From Paenibacillus xylanilyticus (GTDB lineage: Bacteria; Bacillota; Bacilli; Paenibacillales; Paenibacillaceae), in NCBI RefSeq assembly GCF_009664365.1, contig NZ_CP044310.1, positions 638,501-702,500 on the forward strand: a DNA stretch of 64,000 bases, given 5' to 3'. Each line of letters starts with the position of its first letter. Positions within the stretch are counted from its first letter, which is position 1. The notes beneath the pieces are model-generated. The model worked only from the letters and a program-made list of their open reading frames with translations, searched no databases and was not told where the DNA came from. Both the position numbers and the translations under genes were made by a program. Shown one piece after another: positions 1-7,613 of this stretch.

Positions 1-2
1 AG

Positions 3-1172
3 CAGAATGTACTTCGCCAGGTGGAATGGATGAAATCGGGTGAGGAACATGTCTATGATGCTCCAGATTATAAACAGAAACAACATACTATGAAGCGGAA
101 CCGTCGCACTGTTCGTTCACGTCCCCGGAAAGTTGTTGTAGTGACAACAGTTGCGGTAGTAGCTGCAGCAGCTATCTTATGGAATGGACAGGTTCTGGAA
201 CCCATTGTAGAGAAAGTTTATCCTGTGTCTGCTCTGCAGCTCTCGGATGACCCTAGCATGAACCTGCTAACAAGCGAGATGAAGCAAACTGTGGCTATGA
301 CGATGAGAGACTATCTAGGCAAACAACTGGAGGTCCAATACGCTAAGAAAGGGCCAATTACTGGCTGGGTATATATCGAGGCTGGCGACGTGAATAAATC
401 AGAGTATGCCAAGATGTGGCTGGATGGGAAGACTGGAGCACTGGTGGAAGCCGATATGCGAAGTGAGATGCCTGGGAACGAGCTGGAGCACCGATTTTTA
501 CGTCAAGTTCCGGGGCTTCTTAAAGGAATTAACAGCGATCCAACGCTGAAGCCAATCTCAGCCAGACGTTATGTGAAGATGAAGCAGGGTCAGGAGGAGC
601 CTGTATGGTTCACCACATTATTTTTGGAAAATGAGAAGGGCAGTGGTAGCATTGAGTGGACACGAGATGAAGCAGTTTCGGTATCTGGTACAGTGAGTAC
701 CGACACAGTGTCCCAAGATTTGATAACCCATGCGAGAAGTACGATTGAAGCCTTGTCTGGTGAGCCAGCACCTGCTTTGAAAAGTGTAACGTTTACTCAA
801 AATGATAAACAGCTTGAGGAAACAACGGACCTGTATTTTGGTGATCGATATGTGGTAAGTCGTGTTGGTGGGAGATTTAGTAATGAATATACTGTAATGG
901 ATTTTCAGAGGGTGGTTCCAGATTTCGTCACCATAGAGGCTCATGAGCAGTACATTGAGAAATTACTTACCTTGGATGAAAAAATAATCAGGCAGAATGC
1001 AGAACCCATAATCCAAAAAATGTTCGGTATTGATCTTGATAAATATACCTTTGAGCGGGATACAAACAATGTTGGCATGGCAACATTCCGCTTGGAAGAG
1101 ATGTCCAATACGATTCAAGTTCGTTATGAAGAAGATGCACGCATTACCATGATTACAATATCAGAACTTTAA
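3..1172 (+). CDS. Membrane-anchored protein of unknown function, 5' end outside window
   Basis: The frame is open from the first bases, so the gene probably begins upstream of the window. An ATG at 30 preceded by AGGTGG is an alternative start, and GTG at 21 has no ribosome site. The visible protein has a short charged cytoplasmic segment rich in Arg/Lys, one hydrophobic segment (VVVVTTVAVVAAAAILW), and then about 320 mostly polar residues, presumably outside the cell. That layout (short inside, one membrane span, long extracytoplasmic part) is common in Firmicute anti-sigma factors and related regulators, but I recognise no family and see no sigma factor in the window. It is followed 57 bases later by a DUF523 gene on the same strand. 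The CDS is real judging by length and codon use; the function is unknown. Confidence 0.75.
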   Translation, partial: QNVLRQVEWMKSGEEHVYDAPDYKQKQHTMKRNRRTVRSRPRKVVVVTTVAVVAAAAILWNGQVLEPIVEKVYPVSALQLSDDPSMNLLTSEMKQTVAMTMRDYLGKQLEVQYAKKGPITGWVYIEAGDVNKSEYAKMWLDGKTGALVEADMRSEMPGNELEHRFLRQVPGLLKGINSDPTLKPISARRYVKMKQGQEEPVWFTTLFLENEKGSGSIEWTRDEAVSVSGTVSTDTVSQDLITHARSTIEALSGEPAPALKSVTFTQNDKQLEETTDLYFGDRYVVSRVGGRFSNEYTVMDFQRVVPDFVTIEAHEQYIEKLLTLDEKIIRQNAEPIIQKMFGIDLDKYTFERDTNNVGMATFRLEEMSNTIQVRYEEDARITMITISEL

Positions 1173-1229
1173 GTTTAATCCGTATGATACAATCCTAATA
1201 GCTGAGGAATTGAACATAAGGAGAGCATA

Positions 1230-1688
1230 ATGAAATATTTGGTGAGTTCATGTCTGGCAGGAGTAGCTTGCCGTTACAACGGAACAGCGAGTCTGGATGA
1301 GAAGATTCAGGAGCTCGTAGCTCAAGAGCAGGCCATGATGGTCTGTCCGGAACTGCTCGGCGGATTCTCCACCCCGCGGGAACCGGCAGAGATTATCGGA
1401 GGTACAGGCAAGGATGTGCTCACAGGCACAGCACAGGTGATGGAGAGAGGTGGCAGGGACGTTACCGATCTGTATATTAAGGGAGCCTACCAAACGCTGG
1501 AATGGGCCAAAAAGCTCGATGTTACTTGCATTGTGTTGAAGGAATTCAGTCCTTCCTGCGGCACACAAGCCATCTATGATGGTCACTTCGCTAATCACAA
1601 GGTACAAGGTGAAGGCGTCACCGCCGCTCTGCTTCGGCAAGAAGGCTATGAAGTCATTTCGGAAATTGAATTCATGAAACAATTTTAA
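1230..1688 (+). CDS. DUF523 family protein (YbbK-like)
   Basis: The 152-residue protein starts MKYLVSSCLAGVACRYNG and continues with a CPELLGG...PREPAEI segment, the conserved N-terminal signature of the DUF523 family. Conserved cysteines occur at residues 8, 14, about 39 and in the FSPSCGTQ motif near residue 107, suggesting metal or Fe-S binding, which is inference. The start is supported by AAGGAGAG seven bases before ATG. The family has no established reaction that I can name; members are small cytoplasmic proteins. It is the only gene between the membrane protein upstream and the nitroreductase downstream and may be transcribed with the former. Confidence 0.85.
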   Translation: MKYLVSSCLAGVACRYNGTASLDEKIQELVAQEQAMMVCPELLGGFSTPREPAEIIGGTGKDVLTGTAQVMERGGRDVTDLYIKGAYQTLEWAKKLDVTCIVLKEFSPSCGTQAIYDGHFANHKVQGEGVTAALLRQEGYEVISEIEFMKQF

Positions 1689-1918
1689 AGCATACAAGGT
1701 ATGGAACAAGCTGCCCAGGAGAATAATCATATTCACGAAGCGGCTGTTTCTCTTTGTAACGACACAATACTTACTTTTAAATACTGAGCAACAATAATGT
1801 GCGTACTTTTAATTTGTGGTTATAGATTCTAAACTAATACTTAAGCAAGTGAGAAAATAATGAAGACACCCAGAGTCAGCATACCATTCAATAATAAAAG
1901 AGAAGGACGTGGAGTTTA

Positions 1919-2596
1919 ATGGAGCCTACAACACAAACAATAAAAAAGGAAGAAATTTTAAACGCATATCATTTCCGGCATGCAACGAAGGTATTTGATG
2001 ATTCACGCAAAATTACAGCGGAGGATTTCGAATTTATTCTCGAAACAGGAAGGTTATCACCGAGTTCGATCGGATTCGAGCCATGGAAGTTCTTAATTGT
2101 GCAAAAACCGGAGCTCCGCCAGCGCTTGTCTGAAGTATCCTCTGGAGCGCAGAAGCAATTGGCAACGGCGAGCCATTTCGTGGTGATTCTGGCCCGAACA
2201 GATGCAAGTTATAATTCCCCTTATGCGGAGTACATGCTCAAAGAGATTAAAGGTATGCCGGATGATGTGTTCGAGTTAACAAGTGCCGCATACGGGAATT
2301 TTCAAAACAACCAGCGTCTGCTTGAGAACCCAAAAACGCTATTCGATTGGGCATCCAAACAGACTTATATTGCACTCGGCAATATGATGACCTCAGCAGC
2401 TCTTATCGGCATCGATTCTTGCCCTATTGAAGGCTTCAGCTACCAGGATGTGCATCGTATCCTCGAAGAAGAAGGTTTGCTGGAAGATGGAGCGTGGGAC
2501 ATTTCGATGATGGCGGCTTTCGGCTACCGTATAGAGGAACCCAAACGCGAGAAGTCTCGGCAGCCTCTGGACAAGATTACACAATGGATTGAGTAA
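1919..2596 (+). CDS. Nitroreductase-family NAD(P)H-dependent flavin oxidoreductase
   Basis: A 225-residue protein with the nitroreductase fold signature: an N-terminal HATKVFD segment (FMN phosphate binding), LSPSSIGFEPWKF near residue 50, and AALIGIDSCPIEGF near residue 160. Length and motifs match the NfsB/YfkO-type branch, which reduces nitroaromatics, quinones or other electrophiles with NAD(P)H through FMN. The ATG is preceded by GTGGAG at a normal distance. A separate MarR regulator and a quinone-reductase gene follow, so it probably belongs to a local xenobiotic or electrophile response. The substrate cannot be told from sequence. Confidence 0.87.
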   Translation: MEPTTQTIKKEEILNAYHFRHATKVFDDSRKITAEDFEFILETGRLSPSSIGFEPWKFLIVQKPELRQRLSEVSSGAQKQLATASHFVVILARTDASYNSPYAEYMLKEIKGMPDDVFELTSAAYGNFQNNQRLLENPKTLFDWASKQTYIALGNMMTSAALIGIDSCPIEGFSYQDVHRILEEEGLLEDGAWDISMMAAFGYRIEEPKREKSRQPLDKITQWIE

Positions 2597-2695
2597 ATAA
2601 ACCATCCGAAGTAAGCCTCGGTTATCTTCTGTAACATCAAGGAGGTAGCAGGGGCTGCTTTGATAAATGTATACAAAACTTTATAGAAATGAAGC

Positions 2696-2724
2696 TTGCT
2701 TATACATAGATATCTATGTATAAT
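2696..2724 (+). promoter_or_regulatory. marR promoter with overlapping 22-bp perfect palindrome
   Basis: TTGCTT (2696-2701), 17 bases, then TATAAT (2719-2724) form a near-consensus sigma-A promoter. A perfect 22-bp palindrome with core CATAGATATCTATG spans 2701-2722, covering the spacer and part of the -10, an ideal position for repression by the MarR protein encoded next. The same 14-bp core recurs at 3183-3196 before the quinone reductase gene. The expected start of transcription, about seven bases after the -10, falls at the ATG at 2731. Confidence 0.8.
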
Positions 2725-2730
2725 GGGGAC

Positions 2731-3153
2731 ATGCCAAAATATAATGCAATTGCACTAATCGCAAGAATCAGGGATCATGTGAACAAACGCATTGTTCAGG
2801 AACTGGAACAGCATGACGTTACGGGGATTGTTCCATCCCATGGTGACATTTTGATGTTTTTGTATCGTGAAGATTCGCTGTCCATCAAGATGCTGGCTGA
2901 ACGCGTCCATCGCACACAACCAACAGTTACCGTGCTGGTGAACAAGCTGGAGAAGCTGGGTTATGTGGAACGCAGCAAGAGTGCGGAAGACAGCCGTGTG
3001 ACATTGATTCGCCTCACAGAGCGAGGACAGCAGCTGAAGCCCATTTTTGAACAGGTATCGGAAACGATTCAGGACATGGTCTATGGTGGAATGACAGATG
3101 AGCAAGCGGAACAGCTGGAAAGTCTGTTGATTGGAATTGTTCATAAGTTATAA
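2731..3153 (+). CDS. MarR-family transcriptional regulator
   Basis: A winged-helix MarR protein: an N-terminal dimerisation helix, helix-turn-helix around LSIKMLAERVHRTQPTVTVL, then the wing segment KLGYVERSKSAEDSRV (DxR motif). An upstream in-frame ATG at 2716 lies inside the operator palindrome and upstream of the likely transcription start, so I prefer ATG 2731 (140 residues, starting MPKYNAIALI). No Shine-Dalgarno sequence sits at proper spacing before it; only GGGGAC abuts the codon, so the mRNA may be leaderless. The protein probably represses itself and the adjacent NAD(P)H:quinone-type reductase through the shared palindrome. The inducer is unknown; Cys is absent, so a thiol-switch mechanism like OhrR is unlikely. 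Confidence 0.88.
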   Translation: MPKYNAIALIARIRDHVNKRIVQELEQHDVTGIVPSHGDILMFLYREDSLSIKMLAERVHRTQPTVTVLVNKLEKLGYVERSKSAEDSRVTLIRLTERGQQLKPIFEQVSETIQDMVYGGMTDEQAEQLESLLIGIVHKL

Positions 3154-3182
3154 AAAAAGAAAAAAATTTTTTTGAGTAAAAA

Positions 3183-3196
3183 CATAGATATCTATG
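3183..3196 (+). promoter_or_regulatory. Second copy of the MarR operator core
   Basis: CATAGATATCTATG is a perfect 14-bp palindrome, identical to the centre of the operator in the marR promoter. It lies between the marR stop and the reductase start, just after an A/T-tract (AAAAAAATTTTTTT) that ends the marR gene. It is the natural site for co-regulation of the reductase. Confidence 0.75.
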
Positions 3197-3269
3197 AATT
3201 GATCTTTTAAGTATCAATTGCTCCATTATGTAGCAGCATAATATAACAATAACCTGGAGGTAATCTATT

Positions 3270-3851
3270 ATGAAACATCTTATCGTATATGCACATCCCC
3301 ACGCAGACAGCTTCAATCGCGCCATTCTAAACACAGCAGTAGAAGCACTTGAAGCCCAAGGTCATGAGGTTGTTGTTCGTAATCTGTATGCCCTGGAATT
3401 TCAGCCTGTATTGAGCGCAGCTGACACGGCATCCATGCGGGCAGGACAGAATCCACAGGATATTGCGACAGAGCAAAAGTTTATTACGGATGCCGATGCA
3501 ATTACGTTTATCTACCCAATCTGGTGGACTGGGCTGCCGGCAATTTTGAAAGGGTACGTTGACCGGGTATTTGCATATGGTTTTGCTTATGCTTCAGGCG
3601 AAGCAGGAATCGAGAAGCTGTTAACAGGCAAAAAAGGACTGATCATCAATACACACGGAACACCTAGTGACATATATGACCAGATTGGCATGACTGCTGG
3701 CATGAAAATGACCTCCGATGTCGGAATCTTTGATTTTGTAGGCATTGAGTCCGTGGATCATTTATTCTTTGGCAGTATCGGATATCTGGATGATGCGGCT
3801 TATCAATCCATGCTGGAGCAAGTGAAGCAAACGGTAAGCACTAAATTCTAA
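3270..3851 (+). CDS. NAD(P)H dehydrogenase (quinone)-type flavodoxin-fold oxidoreductase
   Basis: 193 residues of the Flavodoxin_2 family (NQO1/MdaB/YwrO-like): N-terminal IVYAHPHADSFNRAIL for FMN/FAD phosphate binding, then FIYPIWWTGLPAILKGYVDRVF, the family hallmark at the flavin pocket, and INTHGTPSDIYDQIG further on. It would carry out two-electron reduction of quinones or other electrophiles with NAD(P)H in the cytoplasm. The ribosome site CTGGAGGT lies nine bases before ATG. A copy of the MarR operator core lies in its upstream region, so it is the likely target of the preceding MarR. A hairpin terminator follows. Confidence 0.88.
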   Translation: MKHLIVYAHPHADSFNRAILNTAVEALEAQGHEVVVRNLYALEFQPVLSAADTASMRAGQNPQDIATEQKFITDADAITFIYPIWWTGLPAILKGYVDRVFAYGFAYASGEAGIEKLLTGKKGLIINTHGTPSDIYDQIGMTAGMKMTSDVGIFDFVGIESVDHLFFGSIGYLDDAAYQSMLEQVKQTVSTKF

Positions 3852-3873
3852 CGAAGACTAATACAACAATTGG

Positions 3874-3910
3874 CAGGTCGATTCGCACGATGAATCGACC
3901 TGTTTGGTTT
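3874..3910 (+). terminator. Hairpin terminator after the quinone reductase
   Basis: CAGGTCGATTC and GAATCGACCTG form an 11-bp perfect stem with a 7-base loop, followed by TTTGGTTT. The tail overlaps the -35 of the next promoter. Confidence 0.7.
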
Positions 3911-3936
3911 GCAAAACAGAAGAAAGGGGGTATAAT
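3909..3936 (+). promoter_or_regulatory. Promoter of the ArsR-type gene
   Basis: TTGCAA (3909-3914), 16 bases, TATAAT (3931-3936). The expected transcription start falls at or next to the ATG at 3943, again pointing to a leaderless or nearly leaderless message. Confidence 0.6.
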
Positions 3937-3942
3937 CTACCC

Positions 3943-4254
3943 ATGGAACCTTTACTCATATTTAAAGCTTTGTCCAACGAGACACGCAGGCAGATACTGT
4001 CATGGCTCAAAGATCCGGAGCAGCATTTCTCAGCTCTGGAATTGTCCCAGCATCCCGATGGAGGGAAGAGCGGGATCTGTGTCGGAACCATTCAGATGAA
4101 GGCTGGATTGGCTCAATCCGTCATATCCAGTTATTTGCTGACCATGCTCAAAGCCGGGCTGCTCCTCTCCGAGCGCAGGGGCCAGTGGACGTATTATCGC
4201 CGCAACGAAGAAACCATTCGTCAATTTGCCGAGTATGTACAGCACGAGTTATAA
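3943..4254 (+). CDS. ArsR-type winged-helix regulator
   Basis: 103 residues starting MEPLLIFKALSNETRRQILSW, the typical ArsR N-terminus, with recognition region QMKAGLAQSVISSYLLTMLK and wing ...SERRGQWTYYRRNEE. It lacks the CVC box of metal-sensing ArsR/SmtB proteins and resembles non-metal ArsR regulators. An in-frame ATG at 3904 lies before the promoter -10 and is less likely. A run of five G lies 12 bases before the ATG, too far for an ordinary ribosome site. It precedes a luciferase-like monooxygenase gene on the same strand and probably controls it, as such pairs are common in Bacillales. The signal is unknown. Confidence 0.83.
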   Translation: MEPLLIFKALSNETRRQILSWLKDPEQHFSALELSQHPDGGKSGICVGTIQMKAGLAQSVISSYLLTMLKAGLLLSERRGQWTYYRRNEETIRQFAEYVQHEL

Positions 4255-4414
4255 AGCCGGACGCCAGGACGGAAGCAAGAATGCAGCAGCAGGCGGGGAT
4301 TCCGTCCGGATGTAAACGGCGAAGAACAAGGCTGGTACTTCTATTTTTATGTGTTTTTACATCTATATATCTGGATATACAAAAATATATCTCATCAAAG
4401 GAGAACTTCTCATA

Positions 4415-5449
4415 ATGACTACTGATAACCAAGCTTCATCCCATAAACAACATATTAACGACGTTAAGCTGTCCATCCTGGATCTGGCTCCTGTCGTTGT
4501 GGGTGCAACACCTGCGGATGCGCTCCGTAACAGTCTGGATCTGGCACAGCATGCGGAGCGTTGGGGATACCATCGCTACTGGGTTGCTGAGCATCATAAT
4601 ATGCCTGGTATTGCTTCTTCCGCTACATCGGTAGTGATCGGATACCTGGCAAGTGGCACGAACACGATTCGTCTCGGGTCCGGTGGCATCATGCTGCCTA
4701 ACCATGCACCACTCGTTATCGCCGAGCAGTTCGGTACACTGGAATCCCTGTATCCGGGCCGTATCGATCTTGGACTGGGCCGTGCACCAGGTAGTGACCG
4801 CCGTACATCGCTTGCACTGCGCAAAGATCTGAACAGCGGAGAAGACTTCCCGGAATTGCTGGCTGAGCTGAGAGCGTACTTCGATGCATCAGCTACCTCC
4901 TATCATGCACCTGTTCGTGCGGTGCCGGGTGAAGGGTTGAACATCCCGATTTACCTGCTCGGTTCCAGTGATTTCAGTGCACGTTTGGCTGGGCGGCTCG
5001 GATTGCCGTTTGCTTTTGCCAGCCACTTCTCGCCCGATTATACTCGCATTGCCCTTGAAACATATCGAAGCAGCTTCCAGCCTTCCGACACACTGAAGGA
5101 GCCGCATGTTATTGTAGGTGTGAATGCGGTTGTTGCAGATACCGATGAAGAAGCAGCATGGCTCGGCACAACGATGCAGCAGCAGTTTCTGAACATCATC
5201 CGCGGGACGACAGGACTGGTACAGCCACCAGCCGATATGGAAGGCAAATGGACCGATCGCGAGAGAGCTGGAGTGGAACAGACGCTGAAAGCTGCTGTGA
5301 ACGGCTCACCTGAGACGGTACGTGGACAGCTTGAATCCTTTATTGCCCAGACACAAGCGGATGAGCTTATTATTACATCCATGATTTATGACCATCAGGC
5401 ACGTCTGCATTCTTATGAATTGATCGCACAATTGGCGGGTAAAGCATAA
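4415..5449 (+). CDS. LLM-class (bacterial luciferase-like) flavin-dependent monooxygenase
   Basis: 344 residues from ATG 4415, preceded by AAAGGAGA. Family marks: [10 protein letters not shown] at the N-terminus, [14 protein letters not shown] near residue 56, [26 protein letters not shown] near 90, and [16 protein letters not shown] near 120. This is the YwcH/YhbW-like group of single-component LLM oxidoreductases, which use reduced FMN and oxygen; the substrate cannot be deduced. The gene follows the ArsR-type regulator after 160 bases containing AT-rich, promoter-like sequence. A strong terminator lies 43 bases after the stop. Confidence 0.88.
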   Translation: MTTDNQASSHKQHINDVKLSILDLAPVVVGATPADALRNSLDLAQHAERWGYHRYWVAEHHNMPGIASSATSVVIGYLASGTNTIRLGSGGIMLPNHAPLVIAEQFGTLESLYPGRIDLGLGRAPGSDRRTSLALRKDLNSGEDFPELLAELRAYFDASATSYHAPVRAVPGEGLNIPIYLLGSSDFSARLAGRLGLPFAFASHFSPDYTRIALETYRSSFQPSDTLKEPHVIVGVNAVVADTDEEAAWLGTTMQQQFLNIIRGTTGLVQPPADMEGKWTDRERAGVEQTLKAAVNGSPETVRGQLESFIAQTQADELIITSMIYDHQARLHSYELIAQLAGKA

Positions 5450-5491
5450 CTTTAACGGTACATGAACAAGGAATAGAATATCGGTTCAATA

Positions 5492-5524
5492 ACGGGTCGC
5501 CCTCGCAAGAGGCGGTCCGTTTTT
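5492..5524 (+). terminator. Rho-independent terminator after LLM gene
   Basis: ACGGGTCGCC pairs with GGCGGTCCGT (10-bp stem with two wobble pairs) and is followed by TTTTT. Confidence 0.85.
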
Positions 5525-5745
5525 GCTTATCAAAAACCCATCTCAATGAATAGATGAGGCAGTTCTGATTTTTTAGGGTAAAATGACATTACGGTCTATT
5601 TTGAAACGGTTAAAAGAGCCGTACGTATAAACCAAGAGCATTATACATATGTTGGCTTGTACAAGTTTCTTTATTCGCATGTGCATGAGGCATGCCGTAT
5701 GAAAGCTTATTTTTTATCATGATCAGATACATAAGAGAGGAAGAC

Positions 5746-6912
5746 ATGCCCATGGAGCAACCCGAACAACCCCGCATTTGGCCGGATCGGTTTAAGCGGT
5801 TTTTTCTGAACAACAAGTTTGTCCTATTTCTGCTGATTCTGCTGCTGGTCGGATTAAACGTGATGGTGCTAACGAAGATATCCTTTGTACTGCATCCAGT
5901 TGCGGTGCTAATCAAGACGATTGTACTGCCTATCATTCTGTCTGGTATCCTCTACTATCTGCTGAATCCGCTGGTGGATGTGATGGAAAAGTGGAAGATT
6001 AAGCGTGGATGGTCGATACTGATCCTATACCTCGCGATTGGCGGCATTTTGACGGTTGTGGTATTGGCAGTCATTCCAGTGCTTCGCAATCAGATTATGG
6101 GACTTATCGCCAATTTCCCGATGTATAGTGAAAATGTCAGACAGCAGTTCGAGGAGCTTACCGGCAGTCAGCTGTTCAGTCAGGTCCAGGAAACGGTGAA
6201 CATGAACTGGCAGGATTGGTGGGGAACGATCTCCGAGAAAGCAACAGAGATTCTGAATTCCACCTGGAACAAACTCGGCGGTTTCCTTGGCGCTTTTACC
6301 GAAACGGTATTATCCATTGTAACCGTACCATTTATTCTGTTTTACCTGCTTAAGGACGGGAAGAAGCTTCCGGAGAAGATCCTGTCGTTTCTGCCGATCA
6401 AAAGCCGTACGGGTGCCATGGAGGTACTTCACGACATTAACCACCAGATCAGTTCGTTCATTCGCGGGCAAATTATCGTGAGCTTCTGTATCGGTATCCT
6501 GCTCTATATTGGTTATATGGTCATTGGACTGGATTACGCATTGATTCTGGCCATTATCGCTTCCTTTACCAGCGTGGTGCCGTATCTGGGACCTGCGATT
6601 GCCATTACGCCTGCACTCATTGTGGCGCTGGTGACTTCTCCAGTGATGCTGCTGAAAATGGTGGCGGTATGGACGATTGTACAGCTAATTGAAGGGAAGT
6701 TTATCTCTCCACAGATCATGGGCAAAACGCTCAAGATTCATCCGATCACAATTATCTTTGTCATTCTGACATCAGGCAATCTGTTCGGTGTGGTAGGCAT
6801 TCTGCTGGCCGTTCCGGGTTATGCAGTGCTTAAGGTCTGTGTATCCCACATCTTCAATTGGTTCAAAAGCCGTTCCGGTCTGTATGATCCAAACAAAAAC
6901 AATCTACTGTAG
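5746..6912 (+). CDS. AI-2E family transporter (PerM/YtvI-type permease)
   Basis: 388 residues from ATG 5746, preceded by AGAGGAAG; an upstream in-frame ATG at 5692 lacks a ribosome site. About seven to eight hydrophobic segments, a polar extracytoplasmic stretch between residues about 130 and 200, and the family motif region [19 protein letters not shown] and [21 protein letters not shown] near the C-terminus define the AI-2E (formerly UPF0118) family. Members include the AI-2 exporter TqsA and sodium/proton antiporters, so the substrate stays open. The gene stands alone; a bidirectional terminator separates it from the convergent ArsR gene. Confidence 0.85.
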   Translation: MPMEQPEQPRIWPDRFKRFFLNNKFVLFLLILLLVGLNVMVLTKISFVLHPVAVLIKTIVLPIILSGILYYLLNPLVDVMEKWKIKRGWSILILYLAIGGILTVVVLAVIPVLRNQIMGLIANFPMYSENVRQQFEELTGSQLFSQVQETVNMNWQDWWGTISEKATEILNSTWNKLGGFLGAFTETVLSIVTVPFILFYLLKDGKKLPEKILSFLPIKSRTGAMEVLHDINHQISSFIRGQIIVSFCIGILLYIGYMVIGLDYALILAIIASFTSVVPYLGPAIAITPALIVALVTSPVMLLKMVAVWTIVQLIEGKFISPQIMGKTLKIHPITIIFVILTSGNLFGVVGILLAVPGYAVLKVCVSHIFNWFKSRSGLYDPNKNNLL

Positions 6913-6943
6913 ATACTGCATGTGGAAAACGGTACCCTTAACG

Positions 6944-6992
6944 AAAGAGAACCCCTGTCATCGGCAGCAGCCGAAAGACGGGGGTTCTCTTT
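6944..6992. terminator. Bidirectional terminator
   Basis: AAAGAGAACCCC(T)GTC pairs with GAC(G)GGGGTTCTCTTT over about 15 bp between two convergent genes, giving A/T tracts on both sides. Confidence 0.8.
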
Positions 6993-7014
6993 GTCTGAAC
7001 AGGCTGGCTTACGC

Positions 7015-7386
7015 CTAGCCATGTTTAATATGCTGGAGCGTTTGCAGGAAGATTTGCTCAATATGCGTATCATCCAGAGAATAATACACCGTCTTGCCTT
7101 CCTTGCGGCGCTTGACGATCCGCATGTTGCGGAGTGAACGCAACTGGTGTGAAATGGCCGACTGTCCCATATCAAGCAGCACCGTCAGATCATGTACACA
7201 TAATTCCTTCTGCAACAGCGCATCAATAATACGTAGTCGGGTTGGGTCACTGAATGCCTTGAACCAATCCGCCATCTCGGAAGAAGTCTCCCGATCTATA
7301 AGGGAAGTGCGGATGGACTCTACGTCCGCTTCCGTACCCGAGCAGGCCGCATCACAATCCGCTGGCGCTTTAACCGGTTGTTCCAT
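7015..7386 (-). CDS. czrA: ArsR/SmtB-family metal sensor, CzrA/CadC-like
   Basis: 123 residues. The winged-helix core contains MADWFKAFSDPTRLRIIDAL and recognition helix MGQSAISHQLRSLRNM. The C-terminal helix carries D106-x-H108-x10-H119-x2-H122, exactly the alpha5 Zn(II)/Co(II) site spacing of CzrA and SmtB. In addition there are N-terminal C11 and C15 and a CVH triad (C63, H65) in ELCVHDL, where CadC has CVC, hinting at a second alpha3N-type site for softer metals. It is divergent from the metal-transporting ATPase, with an ArsR-type inverted repeat in between, so it is expected to repress the pump until metal binds. The symbol reflects family resemblance, not proven orthology. Confidence 0.88.
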   Translation of the reverse strand: MEQPVKAPADCDAACSGTEADVESIRTSLIDRETSSEMADWFKAFSDPTRLRIIDALLQKELCVHDLTVLLDMGQSAISHQLRSLRNMRIVKRRKEGKTVYYSLDDTHIEQIFLQTLQHIKHG

Positions 7387-7494
7387 TTCCTATCACCGCC
7401 TATGCTAACAACTATACGCCTATTATATCCAAAAAACGTCTAAAGCGAAATGATTACTATTAGCATATTCTGTCTGTAAAATCAACATCGATCG

Positions 7495-7524
7495 TTGACA
7501 CTCCAGTTTAGGCGTGCATATAAT
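7495..7524 (+). promoter_or_regulatory. Promoter of the metal-efflux ATPase
   Basis: Consensus TTGACA (7495-7500), 18-base spacer, consensus TATAAT (7519-7524). One of the strongest sigma-A promoters in the window, as expected for a gene kept silent by a repressor. Confidence 0.85.
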
Positions 7525-7539
7525 AGAGTTAATCAAACA

Positions 7540-7559
7540 TATGAATGATTGCTCATATA
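7540..7559 (+). promoter_or_regulatory. ArsR/SmtB-type operator
   Basis: The imperfect inverted repeat ATATGAATGATTGCTCATAT has half-sites ATATGA and TCATAT and matches the general layout of CadC/CzrA/SmtB operators (ATATGAA-N6-TTCATAT). It lies just after the ATPase -10 and covers the early transcribed region. Confidence 0.72.
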
Positions 7560-7613
7560 TTAACTTCAATTAAAATGTTCATGCTGCTTCGAACTGCAAA
7601 GGGGAGAATTCAC

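Noticed and set aside
3154-3178. A-run/T-run after marR as a rho-independent terminator
   Set aside because: Contains only A:T pairs with no GC stem; unlikely to terminate efficiently by itself.
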